Both the position numbers and the translations under genes were made by a program. A stretch of DNA of 64,000 nucleotides, from contig JBALXI010000017.1 in NCBI GenBank assembly GCA_036960605.1, forward strand, positions 21,927 to 85,926. Direction: 5' to 3'. Below the pieces are notes generated by a model. It searched no databases and was not told where the DNA came from. It worked only from the letters and a program-made list of their open reading frames with translations. Origin of the DNA: Oleispira sp036960605. Its GTDB lineage: Bacteria > Pseudomonadota > Gammaproteobacteria > Pseudomonadales > Oceanobacteraceae. Below, piece after piece: positions 8,250 to 17,146 of this stretch; position 1 is the first letter of the stretch; the number at the start of each line of letters is the position of its first letter.

Positions 8250-9465
8250 TTGCCTTTCCACCTATTTGAGAGCCTTGGTTTAACTGCCTAGCCCATTGCT
8301 GCTTAACATACTGTAAGAATTTACTATTCCAACTGGTTTGCAACTGATTGGAATCACGCCAATATAATACAAATTCACCAATTAGACCTTGAGCATAGTG
8401 CAGATCAATATGCGCCATAGCCAGAATATCATAACAGTCATTATCTGGCTGCCAATCATCGCCAATGCGCGTCGGTACTGAAGAATGCTCTAACGATGAA
8501 GAATAACGTGCCCACTGCTGACGAGCATGCTGAATAAATTTTGTATTCCAAGTTTTATGCGCATCGCCACGCTCTTGCCAATACAAAACAAATTCAGGAA
8601 TCGAATCTTGAATAAACTGTGGATCAATACCTGCACGCTGCAAAATTTGCTGCGCATCTAAACTCGGCTGCCACTGTTGTGCAATCGGCCCAGCTTCTTC
8701 ACGGCGTGCCTGAAAACGTTCTTGGCGGTCAGGTGCTTGAGTATGGCTGGTACTAAAAGATGCTTTTTCAGCAATACGCTGCTGTTTTTTATGTGCATCG
8801 GTTTGCGTATAGACCCAATGCTTTTTGATATAGCGGAAGAACTGTGTATTCCAGTCATTACGGTTATTACCATTTTCCCGCGCTTGTAGAATAAATTCAT
8901 CCAACTTAGACAGGCTATAGCTGTCTGGAATACCGTGCTGCTGTAATCGGTTCAAGCCATCACGCGTTGGTTGCCATTGCTGCTGCATCGGTTGTTTCGA
9001 GGCGGCAGATTGTTGCATCATTTGGCTAGGCATCGCCTGATTAGCAACGGGAGCCTGCGTCATTTGTTTCATCGCTGGCGGCGGCGCTGATCGTACTTGC
9101 TCAGTACTAGACTGCATCGCTTGTTGTACTGGCGGCTGCAGTGTTTGTGATACCGCTTGCGTTGATTGCTGCGCAAGTACCTGATTAGGAAAGCAAAAGA
9201 TCAACTGCGGTGCATCAGGAAATAGTGGCGAGATAAGCTGCACTAAGCCCTTTTCATGTAGGTGCCGCAATACTAGACGTATCTTCTGATCATCCCAAAA
9301 TGGAAAGACCTGACGCACTTGATCATTATTGATGTGCCATTGGATGCCGCCCAAGGCTTGAGCAATATCATTCAGCCAGGTAAGGGCTATCGCCTCTTCC
9401 AAGCCAATGGTTGCGGCAAGTGCTGGGGAGAAAACCAAAGTTTTATCAGCAATCAATGGGTGCAT
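8155..9465 (-). CDS. DnaT-like primosomal protein with three DnaT-type repeats
   Basis: The 436-residue product has an N-terminal region of about 100 residues resembling a winged-helix replication organiser (ALTWLNDIAQ, then 'DQKIRLVLRHLHEKGLVQL'). A Gln/Pro/Met-rich linker (about 105-165) follows. Then come three homologous units of about 55 residues at roughly 167-220, 264-317 and 341-394. Each starts WQP, contains an I-P-E/D-EF-(V/I)-L core and ends W-N-(T/S)-(K/Q)-F-...-W. This repeat matches the C-terminal ssDNA-binding domain of DnaT, which E. coli DnaT has only once in 179 residues. Expected role: primosome or replication restart with PriA and DnaB. It lies upstream of the P-like loader and overlaps it. 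No strong Shine-Dalgarno is visible at ATG 9465. Confidence 0.75.
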   Translation of the reverse strand: MHPLIADKTLVFSPALAATIGLEEAIALTWLNDIAQALGGIQWHINNDQVRQVFPFWDDQKIRLVLRHLHEKGLVQLISPLFPDAPQLIFCFPNQVLAQQSTQAVSQTLQPPVQQAMQSSTEQVRSAPPPAMKQMTQAPVANQAMPSQMMQQSAASKQPMQQQWQPTRDGLNRLQQHGIPDSYSLSKLDEFILQARENGNNRNDWNTQFFRYIKKHWVYTQTDAHKKQQRIAEKASFSTSHTQAPDRQERFQARREEAGPIAQQWQPSLDAQQILQRAGIDPQFIQDSIPEFVLYWQERGDAHKTWNTKFIQHARQQWARYSSSLEHSSVPTRIGDDWQPDNDCYDILAMAHIDLHYAQGLIGEFVLYWRDSNQLQTSWNSKFLQYVKQQWARQLNQGSQIGGKANAGSQSGTQSNSEPGYATAAASRQRLTDTDW

Positions 9466-9583
9466 GAAATTTATAACTCTATCAATTTGAAGCGATCTTT
9501 TAAGCTTGGCGCTAGTTTACGACTGCGCAGCCTGACATAATAAACCCTACCCCAAATTTAGTCCCCTGATTTAAGCGAAATAT

Positions 9584-10663
9584 ATGGCCCGCTCGACTCA
9601 AGCAGTCATTAAGCTGCAGCATTTAAAAGATAATTACCAATTGGCAAAAAAATACAGCCAACATGCCTACGCAGTAATTAAAGCAGATGCCTATGGGCAT
9701 GGACTCATTCCAACAGCGCAAGCATTAGCTGAAGCAGATGGCTTGGCAGTCGCCTGTATGGATGAAGCCCTACAGTTACGCCACCATGGTATTCGCAACC
9801 CTATCTTAGTACTAGAAGGTGGCTATGACGAAGCAGAATGGTTAGCCGCGCTTGAGCATGACATTGAAATGGTCTTACATCACCAGAGCCAGCTCGCCAT
9901 TTTAATCGCCGAATCTCATTTCAAAAAACTCAAACTGTGGCTAAAAGTGGATTCCGGTATGAATCGCTTAGGCTTTCGCCTAAACGAGTGCCATGAGATC
10001 TTTGAGCAATGCAACCACGCGGGCTTAAGCATAAAGGTATTAATGAGCCATTTTGCCTGTGCCGATGATTTAGCCAGTGAGAAAACATTAAGCCAATATC
10101 AGATAATTGCAGACATCCATCTACAGCAAAAAGAATTTTGGCCCGAGTTAATTTTATCAACCAGTAATAGTGCCGCGATTATGGGCTGGCCTGAAGTAAC
10201 CGATAACATCAGTCGCCCTGGCATTATGCTCTACGGTAGCTCACCTCTGATTAAGACAAGTAAGCAGGGCGATAAGCTAAAACCTGTAATGACGCTAACT
10301 GCAAAAATCATTGCCAGCCACACACTCTCTGCGGGTGAAAGCATTGGTTATGGTGATAGCTGGATTGCGGATAAAACAACGCGAGTCGCCATCGTTGCCA
10401 TCGGCTACGGTGATGGCTATCCTCGCAGTGCATCGTCAGGAACTCCTGTTTGGTGCCAAGGTAAGCGCTTACAAACCTTAGGCCGAGTTTCTATGGACAT
10501 GCTGTGTATCGACATTAGTGGACAAACCGATATCGATGTCGGTAGTGAAGTAGAGCTTTGGGGCGAAAATATCAATGCGAATGAAGTTGCCAAACTGTGC
10601 AATACCATCAGCTACGAGCTGTTTTGCCAACTTACCCCCCGAGTGAAACGAGTCTACAAATAG
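9584..10663 (+). CDS. alr: Alanine racemase
   Basis: This PLP enzyme interconverts L- and D-alanine for peptidoglycan synthesis. The 359-residue product carries the PLP-lysine motif AVIKADAYGHG (Lys33). It also has SHFACAD, the 'SRPGIMLYG' region, and the second-active-site Tyr region ESIGYGDSW with 'AIGYGDGYPR'. Length is typical for the family. The ATG at 9584 follows the divergent DnaT-like gene by about 120 bp, which must hold both promoters. A bidirectional terminator lies 57 bp past the stop. Confidence 0.96.
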   Translation: MARSTQAVIKLQHLKDNYQLAKKYSQHAYAVIKADAYGHGLIPTAQALAEADGLAVACMDEALQLRHHGIRNPILVLEGGYDEAEWLAALEHDIEMVLHHQSQLAILIAESHFKKLKLWLKVDSGMNRLGFRLNECHEIFEQCNHAGLSIKVLMSHFACADDLASEKTLSQYQIIADIHLQQKEFWPELILSTSNSAAIMGWPEVTDNISRPGIMLYGSSPLIKTSKQGDKLKPVMTLTAKIIASHTLSAGESIGYGDSWIADKTTRVAIVAIGYGDGYPRSASSGTPVWCQGKRLQTLGRVSMDMLCIDISGQTDIDVGSEVELWGENINANEVAKLCNTISYELFCQLTPRVKRVYK

Positions 10664-10720
10664 AAAAGACTTCATAACGAGTGCAGCGCCTATTAGTAAT
10701 AAGCTTAAATAGCAGACATA

Positions 10721-10749
10721 AAAAAAGCGCTAATCAATAGCGCTTTTTT
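10721..10749. terminator. Bidirectional terminator between alr and mqo
   Basis: An 11-bp perfect stem AAAAAAGCGCT/AGCGCTTTTTT with a 7-nt loop sits between convergent alr and mqo and has T tracts on both strands. It is preceded at 10713 by CAGACATA, a motif also found next to two other terminators. Confidence 0.88.
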
Positions 10750-10776
10750 AGATGCTTGAAAAAATCTAAAGAGAGA

Positions 10777-12255
10777 TTACTTCAATTCAAGAGTCGTCAA
10801 AGTATCTTGGCGAATACTCTGCAGTAGTTCGCCATTTTCGATCAATGACTCACCATAAGAAGGGATCATCGCCTTCAAACGTTCTTTCCAGCCATCACTC
10901 TCAAGTTTGTCACTGAAGCAGCGCTCTATGACATCAATCATGGTCTGTGTCGCCGTAGATGCGCCAGGAGAAGCACCCAGTAACGCCGCCAACGTACCAT
11001 CCGCCGCCGCAACAATCTCGGTACCAAATTCTAACTTACCTTTGCCCTTCTCATCTTTCTTAATGATCTGAACACGCTGACCGGCATTGGCTAATGTCCA
11101 ATCTTCATCCTTCGCCGCAGGGAAGTATTCACGTAATGAATCCATACGAGACTTATCTGATTGAAAAACTTCACTAATCAAATACTTAGTCAACGCCATG
11201 TTATTCATGCCTACCGAGATCATAGGCTTCAAGTTATTGGCTTTAATGGAAGCAGGAAGGTCCATATTAGAGCCCTGCTTCAAAAACTTAGTCGTGAAGC
11301 CTGCAAATGGACCGAACAACAAAGCGCGCTCGCCATTAATAACTCGAGTATCTAAGTGCGGAACCGACATCGGTGGCGCGCCAATAGCCGCTTTACCATA
11401 CACTTTTGCAAAATGCTGATTGGCTACTTCTGGCTTAGTACATACCAACCACTGGCCACTGACTGGGAAGCCACCATAACCTTCACATTCTGGAATGTCT
11501 GACTTCTGCAATAACGGTAATGCCCCGCCGCCAGCACCTAAGAAAACAAACTTAGAACGCACTCGAGTTACTTCGCCTGATTTATTATCTTCTAATAAAA
11601 CTGACCAGCCACCTGTACTGCTGCGCTTCATGTCTTCTACGGAAGTCCCTAATAGCAGCTCAAAGTTATCTTGCTGCTCAAGGTGAGAAACCATATTACG
11701 TGCGAGCGAGCCAAAGTCGACATCAGAGCCGTGCTGCACATTCGTTGCCGCAACAGGGTCTTTACCCTTACGCGCAGCCATCACTAATGGCATCCACTCA
11801 GCCAACTTAGCAGGATCTTCGCTGAACTCCATGCCCTCAAATAAATGATGAGCACTCATTAACTCATGACGCTGACGTAAAAACTCAACGTTCTTTTTAC
11901 CCCAAACAAAGCTTTTATGTGGGGTACGATTAATAAATTCTTTAGGACTTGGCAAAGCACCTGTTTTTACTAGGTGTGTCCAAAATTGAAGAGTCACTTC
12001 AAATGAAGAATTAATCTCTAACGCTTTAGAGATGTTAACCCCACCCTTTTCTTCGGGGGTGTAGTTCAATTCACAATAGGCAGCGTGACCCGTACCGGCG
12101 TTATTCCAGCCATCAGTACTCTCGTGAGCTACCTGATCAAGCCGTTCAACCACACAGATCTTCAGAGACGGATCTAGCTTATTTAACATCATCGCGAGAG
12201 TTGTACTCATCGCTCCAGCACCTACTAACAAGGCATCTACTGTCTTAACTGTCAT
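10777..12255 (-). CDS. mqo: Malate:quinone oxidoreductase
   Basis: This FAD-dependent peripheral membrane enzyme oxidises malate to oxaloacetate and passes electrons to quinone in the TCA cycle. The 492-residue product begins MTVKTVDALLVGAGAMSTTLA, with the dinucleotide-binding motif GAGAMS. It continues with 'ESTDGWNNAGTGHAA' and 'ELNYTP', both typical of Mqo, and C-terminal 'LLGASPGASTA'. The start is the ATG at 12255; the frame is open two codons further to a TTG, which is less likely. It is a single gene, convergent with alr and separated from hemE by about 200 bp that include the hemE terminator. Confidence 0.96.
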   Translation of the reverse strand: MTVKTVDALLVGAGAMSTTLAMMLNKLDPSLKICVVERLDQVAHESTDGWNNAGTGHAAYCELNYTPEEKGGVNISKALEINSSFEVTLQFWTHLVKTGALPSPKEFINRTPHKSFVWGKKNVEFLRQRHELMSAHHLFEGMEFSEDPAKLAEWMPLVMAARKGKDPVAATNVQHGSDVDFGSLARNMVSHLEQQDNFELLLGTSVEDMKRSSTGGWSVLLEDNKSGEVTRVRSKFVFLGAGGGALPLLQKSDIPECEGYGGFPVSGQWLVCTKPEVANQHFAKVYGKAAIGAPPMSVPHLDTRVINGERALLFGPFAGFTTKFLKQGSNMDLPASIKANNLKPMISVGMNNMALTKYLISEVFQSDKSRMDSLREYFPAAKDEDWTLANAGQRVQIIKKDEKGKGKLEFGTEIVAAADGTLAALLGASPGASTATQTMIDVIERCFSDKLESDGWKERLKAMIPSYGESLIENGELLQSIRQDTLTTLELK

Positions 12256-12414
12256 TACCAATTCGCCTATCGCTATTGCTTAACATTCACCCATTTTTCG
12301 CGGCACATATTACACCAATTCACTAATACTACCTATAGGATAACTTGGGTAATTCATTCGTCAAGTTTGGTCATTGACCTTGGAGCAATCAAATAAATCA
12401 AATCTCAGAAATGC

Positions 12415-12439
12415 AAAAGCCCGCACGAGGCGGGCCTTT
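12415..12439 (-). terminator. Terminator downstream of hemE
   Basis: A GC-rich 6-bp stem GCCCGC/GCGGGC with a 5-nt loop is flanked by A and T runs and lies 18 bp past the hemE stop. Confidence 0.85.
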
Positions 12440-12457
12440 GCAGAGCACCAGCAAAAA

Positions 12458-13522
12458 TCACTTGTGCTGATCACGACTCAATTCAACCACCGCTTCGATG
12501 AATGCACCGGCACGTTCTGGGTCGACAAACTGGTGAATTCCATGACCCAGGTTAAATACATGACCTGTACCTGGACCGTAGCTATTCAAAATACGCTGAA
12601 CTTCTTTACGAATAGTTGCAGGAGAAGAATATAAAACAGAAGGATCCATATTGCCCTGAAGCGCAACACGATCACCAACACGACCACGGGCATTACCCAT
12701 GTCAGTCGTCCAATCAATGCCTAAAGCATCACAACCGGTATCAGCCATAAGCTCTAACCACTGACCGCCACCTTTAGTGAATAAGATAACCGGCACTTTA
12801 CGGCCTTCATTTTCACGGGTTAAACCGGCAACAATTTTATTCATATACTTCAAGGAGAACTCGCGATAACACACATCGCTTAAGTTGCCACCCCAAGTAT
12901 CAAAGATCTGCACGGCTTGAGCACCGGCGGCGATTTGAGCATTCAAATACTCAGTCACAGAATCGGCTAATACGTCCAACAACTGGTGCATCACTTCTGG
13001 CGTATCGTACATCATGGCTTTTACATGACGGAAGTCCTTCGAAGAACCGCCTTCAACCATATAAGTCGCTAATGTCCACGGGCTGCCAGAGAAACCAATA
13101 AGAGGGACTCGGCCATTCAGCTCACGACGAATAGTGCTGACCGCATCTGTCACATAAGGAAGATCTTTTGCTGTATTAGTTACCTTTAATGCAGCAACGT
13201 CTTTTTCAGTACGAACTACTTTTTTGAAACGAGGACCTTCGCCTGTTTCAAAGTACAAACCAAGACCCATTGCATCAGGAATCGTTAGAATATCAGAGAA
13301 CAAAATCGCAGCATCTAGCGGATAACGTTCAAGCGGCTGCATCGTTACTTCACAAGCGAACTCAGGGTTCTTGCACAAACTCATGAAATCGCCAGCTGTA
13401 GAACGGCTAGCACGATATTCTGGAAGGTAACGCCCTGCTTGGCGCATCATCCAAACCGGAGTTTGGTCTACAGGTTCGCGCAATAAAGCACGTAAAAAGC
13501 GATCGTTTTTAAGTTCTGACAT
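12458..13522 (-). CDS. hemE: Uroporphyrinogen decarboxylase
   Basis: This cytoplasmic enzyme of haem biosynthesis removes four acetate carboxyls from uroporphyrinogen III. The 354-residue product has the conserved N-terminus LLREPVDQTPVWMMRQAGRY. It also has the second signature 'IGFSGSPWTLATYMVEGG' (about 145-165), 'QIFDTWGG' and the C-terminal 'FNLGHGIHQ'. Length equals E. coli HemE. It is followed by its own terminator. The neighbourhood, hemE beside gltD/gltB, is as in Pseudomonas except for the Ig-like lipoprotein gene inserted between them. Confidence 0.98.
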   Translation of the reverse strand: MSELKNDRFLRALLREPVDQTPVWMMRQAGRYLPEYRASRSTAGDFMSLCKNPEFACEVTMQPLERYPLDAAILFSDILTIPDAMGLGLYFETGEGPRFKKVVRTEKDVAALKVTNTAKDLPYVTDAVSTIRRELNGRVPLIGFSGSPWTLATYMVEGGSSKDFRHVKAMMYDTPEVMHQLLDVLADSVTEYLNAQIAAGAQAVQIFDTWGGNLSDVCYREFSLKYMNKIVAGLTRENEGRKVPVILFTKGGGQWLELMADTGCDALGIDWTTDMGNARGRVGDRVALQGNMDPSVLYSSPATIRKEVQRILNSYGPGTGHVFNLGHGIHQFVDPERAGAFIEAVVELSRDQHK

Positions 13523-13568
13523 GGATATATTCGACTTCAGATTTTAAGATGGGAAATATAATAACAAA

Positions 13569-13591
13569 AAACCCAGCGCTAGGCTGGGTTT
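13569..13591 (-). terminator. Terminator downstream of the Ig-like lipoprotein gene
   Basis: A 9-bp perfect stem AAACCCAGC/GCTGGGTTT with a 5-nt loop is followed on the minus strand by six T. Confidence 0.88.
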
Positions 13592-13629
13592 GATGAAAAA
13601 ATTCTGATGTAAATCAACTCACTCTTCAT

Positions 13630-15492
13630 TTATAACGTTATCCCAAATGAGACGTCATATGGTGATATTATCTTTGGCGAAATAGTCACTTTTAGCTCAT
13701 TTAGACCTGCCTGCGGTGCACCAGGGTTATCCGCAGGGTCTTTATCTTCAACGCGCACATTAAAGGCCTTACCATAAGGAGGCAAACCCGTCCCTGACAA
13801 AGTACCGATACCAGATTTCCCTACGTCTCCGCCTTTACCAGTAACTTCAAAACCATCGGCGGCGAAGCTCAATGCAGTCCCATCATTAGGAATATTACCA
13901 TTCACATCTTGAATAACTACGACGTAGCTGGAGCCTACTGTTAAGCCTGCTGCAACTGAATATGTTCCTCCAGAGAATTCGTACAATGTTACAGATGCTA
14001 CTTCACTCGCCATAACCAGCCTTGTACTTTTGCTAATATGCATATTTGTAGCACAATGCCCTAGAGCAACAGCAGCAGCACTACACAATGAGCCTTGATA
14101 CTTAGTAACATCCACTTGGGCTGTATGTACACCATTATTATCGGTATCCGCTAAGAGCTCTTCTGATGCATCTTTAACTCCATTGAAATCAAAATCTTCG
14201 AATACTTCACCATACGTAATAAAGCTTTCGGTTGAATCGAATACGCCATTATTATTAACATCAACATAATCTGATTCACCCTGAGTATAGGCTGTAATAG
14301 TAGAGAATCCTGCTCTATCATTCACATACAGACCGTTAGAAGTATTTGACGCATCACCTGGCAACCTATCTTGCCCCAACCAAACAACTGAACATGTACC
14401 TCCTGAAGTTTCACATAAACTCTCAATTTTCCCACCTTCAGTCGTAAAATTAACTACCGTGGCATCTGGTGGTGGATTACCCCAGCGGTCCGCGAGAAAT
14501 ACTGATACCGATACTGTGTTACCTACGAATCCCCAAGCGTGAGGGTTGAATGAGTCCAATGCTAAAGTCATTTTACTTTGAACGGGATACCCAGTTGATA
14601 CAGAAATTGGAGCTGAAGAAACGAAAACCGTATCAGCTTCTCCTGCTCCATTAGTAAAATCGGTCGATGCAATAACACGAACCGAGGTGTGGATAGGTCC
14701 AGCGTTCATAACGACGGTAACTTCACCTGAGGAATCGGTAATTTCTGACGTTGTGGCTAAAGTAGCTGATGCAGATGCTGACGAGAAAGAAAAATTAACA
14801 CCTTGGTTCGGGATAGGGTCCCCATTAACATCAGTCACAGCAAAGGTTAAAATTGAAACTTGTTTTAAATCGGGATTGCCTACTGAAGCGACACCTAAAC
14901 TTGTTTCTGAAGCTCCAACATAAGAAATATCGTTAACCGTTGGAGCCACTACCTCGATTGTTACAGTCGCTACACCCAACTTAGTGGTTTTATCAATAGT
15001 TCCCGCTGCTGAGTTATAAAGACTTGCTGTTACAAGATCCTCCCCAGAGCAGCCCTCTGCCCGATAAGTCGTAGTAACAGTACCCGAAGTAGTTACTACT
15101 TCAGGATTATCAAAACTTGCTCTAGCAGGATCTGTCCCTGCACAAGTTGACCCAAACACGACACCATACTCAACACCTGAAACTCGTGCATCGGATGCGT
15201 CTCTATCCACAACATCAACAGTGATGTTAACTTGGCCTCCAGCCGCCAGTTTACCACTGACTAACCCACCGTTTGCAATAGTAATAACTCCATCGGAATA
15301 GCTGCTTCCAGTCCCACTTCCAATATCTGGAGTGCCAACTACTGTACCAGTAGATACGACAGTCCCATCATCCGTCGTAGTTGTCGTTCCAGTCTCTCCT
15401 GTAGTTGAGCTATTTGTCGGGCTTCCGCCACCGCCACAAGCTACAACAGCGAGAGTTAAAAGAGATAGTGATGCTATTTTTATTGGATTCAT
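13630..15492 (-). CDS. Large lipoprotein with bacterial Ig-like (Big_1/invasin-type) domains
   Basis: The 620-residue product starts MNPIKIASLSLLTLAVVAC, with the lipidated Cys at 19 followed by Gly4 and a Ser/Thr-rich spacer (to about 75). Repeated Ig-like units with 'TFAVTDVNGDPIPNQGVNFSF'-type sequence and a second 'LADRWGNPPPDATVVNFTT' unit follow. These are typical of Big_1 domains that make rigid surface rods. Around 405-455 lie Asp/Asn/Gly loops (DVNNNGVFD, DFDFNGVKD, DTDNNGVH) that look like calcium-binding EF-hand or dockerin-type loops. The start at 15492 was chosen over upstream Met codons because it gives a clean signal peptide with AGGA upstream. It is monocistronic with its own terminator. 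A cell-surface or adhesion role is an inference. Confidence 0.82.
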   Translation of the reverse strand: MNPIKIASLSLLTLAVVACGGGGSPTNSSTTGETGTTTTTDDGTVVSTGTVVGTPDIGSGTGSSYSDGVITIANGGLVSGKLAAGGQVNITVDVVDRDASDARVSGVEYGVVFGSTCAGTDPARASFDNPEVVTTSGTVTTTYRAEGCSGEDLVTASLYNSAAGTIDKTTKLGVATVTIEVVAPTVNDISYVGASETSLGVASVGNPDLKQVSILTFAVTDVNGDPIPNQGVNFSFSSASASATLATTSEITDSSGEVTVVMNAGPIHTSVRVIASTDFTNGAGEADTVFVSSAPISVSTGYPVQSKMTLALDSFNPHAWGFVGNTVSVSVFLADRWGNPPPDATVVNFTTEGGKIESLCETSGGTCSVVWLGQDRLPGDASNTSNGLYVNDRAGFSTITAYTQGESDYVDVNNNGVFDSTESFITYGEVFEDFDFNGVKDASEELLADTDNNGVHTAQVDVTKYQGSLCSAAAVALGHCATNMHISKSTRLVMASEVASVTLYEFSGGTYSVAAGLTVGSSYVVVIQDVNGNIPNDGTALSFAADGFEVTGKGGDVGKSGIGTLSGTGLPPYGKAFNVRVEDKDPADNPGAPQAGLNELKVTISPKIISPYDVSFGITL

Positions 15493-15577
15493 GATTCCTG
15501 CTCCGTCACGCGGTATATCCATGTACTGTAACATAAAGATAGAGCATAACACTGGAAGTAGTTAACAGGCTAGAAAC

Positions 15578-15603
15578 AAAAAACGCGGCCTAAGCCGCGT
15601 TTT
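15578..15603 (-). terminator. Terminator of the gltB-gltD operon
   Basis: A 10-bp perfect stem AAAACGCGGC/GCCGCGTTTT with loop CTAA is followed on the minus strand by a run of T. It lies about 50 bp past the gltD stop. Confidence 0.9.
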
Positions 15604-15654
15604 CTACCGTCTATCTAATATCGTCTTATTAGGTCTACTAACAAGACAAAATTA

Positions 15655-17073
15655 TTAAACTTTCAAATAATCCATAATCCCATCGGCCGCTTCACGACCT
15701 TCCCAGATTGCGGTAACAACCAAGTCAGAGCCACGAACCATATCGCCACCGGCGAATACTTTTTCGTTAGTGGTTTGGAATTTGAACTTCTGCTGTTCCG
15801 GTGCAACAACACCTTTCCAGCTATTGATTTCGATACCGAAGTCAGCGAACCAAGGAGCAGGGCTAGGCTGGAAACCGAAAGCAACCAATACGGCATCAGC
15901 AGCAATGATCTCTTCAGAACCTTCAATCACCTGTGGACGGCGACGACCGTTCTCGTCTGGCTCACCCAACTTAGTAGAAACAACCTTAATGCCTTCAACC
16001 TTATCTTCACCAACAATGGCAACAGGCTGACGGTTAAATAAGAAGTTAACACCTTCTTCTTTAGCGTTCTGAACTTCGCGAACAGAACCTGGCATATTGG
16101 CTTCATCACGACGATAAGCACAAGAGACTGATTCAGCTGCTTGGCGAATAGAGGTACGGTTACAATCCATCGCGGTATCACCACCGCCCAGAACGACAAC
16201 TTTTTTGCCTTTCATGGAGATGAAATCAGCTTCGTCTTTTTCAAAGCCCATATTGCGATTAACGTTGGAGATTAAGAAATCCAATGCATCATGAACACCC
16301 GGAAGATCTTCACCTGGGAAGCCGCCCTTCATATAGCTGTAAGTACCCATACCTAGGAAAACGGCATCGTACTCTTCTAGCAGCGTTTCAAATTGGATGT
16401 CTTTACCGATTTCAGTATTCAAACGGAACTCTACGCCCATTTCTTCGAATACTTTGCGGCGGTTAATCATCACTTCTTTTTCCAGTTTAAATTCTGGAAT
16501 ACCGAAGGTTAATAGGCCGCCAATTTCAGGATATTTATCAAAAACAACGGGTTTAATACCATTGCGAACCAATACGTCAGCACAGCCGATTCCCGCAGGG
16601 CCTGCACCAATAATGGCAACCTTCTTATCTGTCCACTTAACGTTAGACATATCAGGCTTCCAGCCCATGGCGAATGCGGTATCAGTGATGTATTTTTCAA
16701 CATTACCAATGGTCACAGCGCCAAAGCCATCGTTCAATGTACAAGCACCTTCACACAAACGGTCTTGCGGGCAAACACGGCCACAAACTTCAGGTAAAGA
16801 GTTGGTCTGATGACTCAACTCAACCGCTTCTAGAATGTTGCCTTCTGTTGCTAGCTTCAACCAGTTAGGAATGAAGTTATGTACAGGGCATTTCCATTCG
16901 CAGTATGGGTTACCACACTCCAAACAGCGGTGCGATTGATCAGCAACCTCTGCCTGTTGGAACGGCTTATAAATTTCGACGAACTGCTTAGTACGAGCAT
17001 TCATCGCTTTCTTTACAGGGTCCTTGCGGCCTACCTGTACGAACTGAAAATTATTATTCAGACGCTCAGTCAT
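15655..17073 (-). CDS. gltD: Glutamate synthase (NADPH) small subunit
   Basis: GltD supplies electrons from NADPH through FAD and Fe-S clusters to the large subunit in glutamine-dependent glutamate synthesis. The 472-residue product has the N-terminal Cys-rich cluster region HRCLECGNPYCEWKCPVHN and a second one, CGRVCPQDRLCEGAC. The FAD motif AIIGAGPAGIGCADVL (about 153-168) and the NADPH motif VVVLGGGDTAMDC (about 290-302) follow. GAGAGG precedes the ATG at 17073. It follows gltB by 73 bp, and the pair ends at a strong terminator. Confidence 0.97.
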   Translation of the reverse strand: MTERLNNNFQFVQVGRKDPVKKAMNARTKQFVEIYKPFQQAEVADQSHRCLECGNPYCEWKCPVHNFIPNWLKLATEGNILEAVELSHQTNSLPEVCGRVCPQDRLCEGACTLNDGFGAVTIGNVEKYITDTAFAMGWKPDMSNVKWTDKKVAIIGAGPAGIGCADVLVRNGIKPVVFDKYPEIGGLLTFGIPEFKLEKEVMINRRKVFEEMGVEFRLNTEIGKDIQFETLLEEYDAVFLGMGTYSYMKGGFPGEDLPGVHDALDFLISNVNRNMGFEKDEADFISMKGKKVVVLGGGDTAMDCNRTSIRQAAESVSCAYRRDEANMPGSVREVQNAKEEGVNFLFNRQPVAIVGEDKVEGIKVVSTKLGEPDENGRRRPQVIEGSEEIIAADAVLVAFGFQPSPAPWFADFGIEINSWKGVVAPEQQKFKFQTTNEKVFAGGDMVRGSDLVVTAIWEGREAADGIMDYLKV

Positions 17074-17146
17074 TTCGAACCTCTCTCACTCGTCCGTGAG
17101 CCCTATTACTTATTACAGTAAGTGGGCTCAGCATTTTTCAAAGCGC

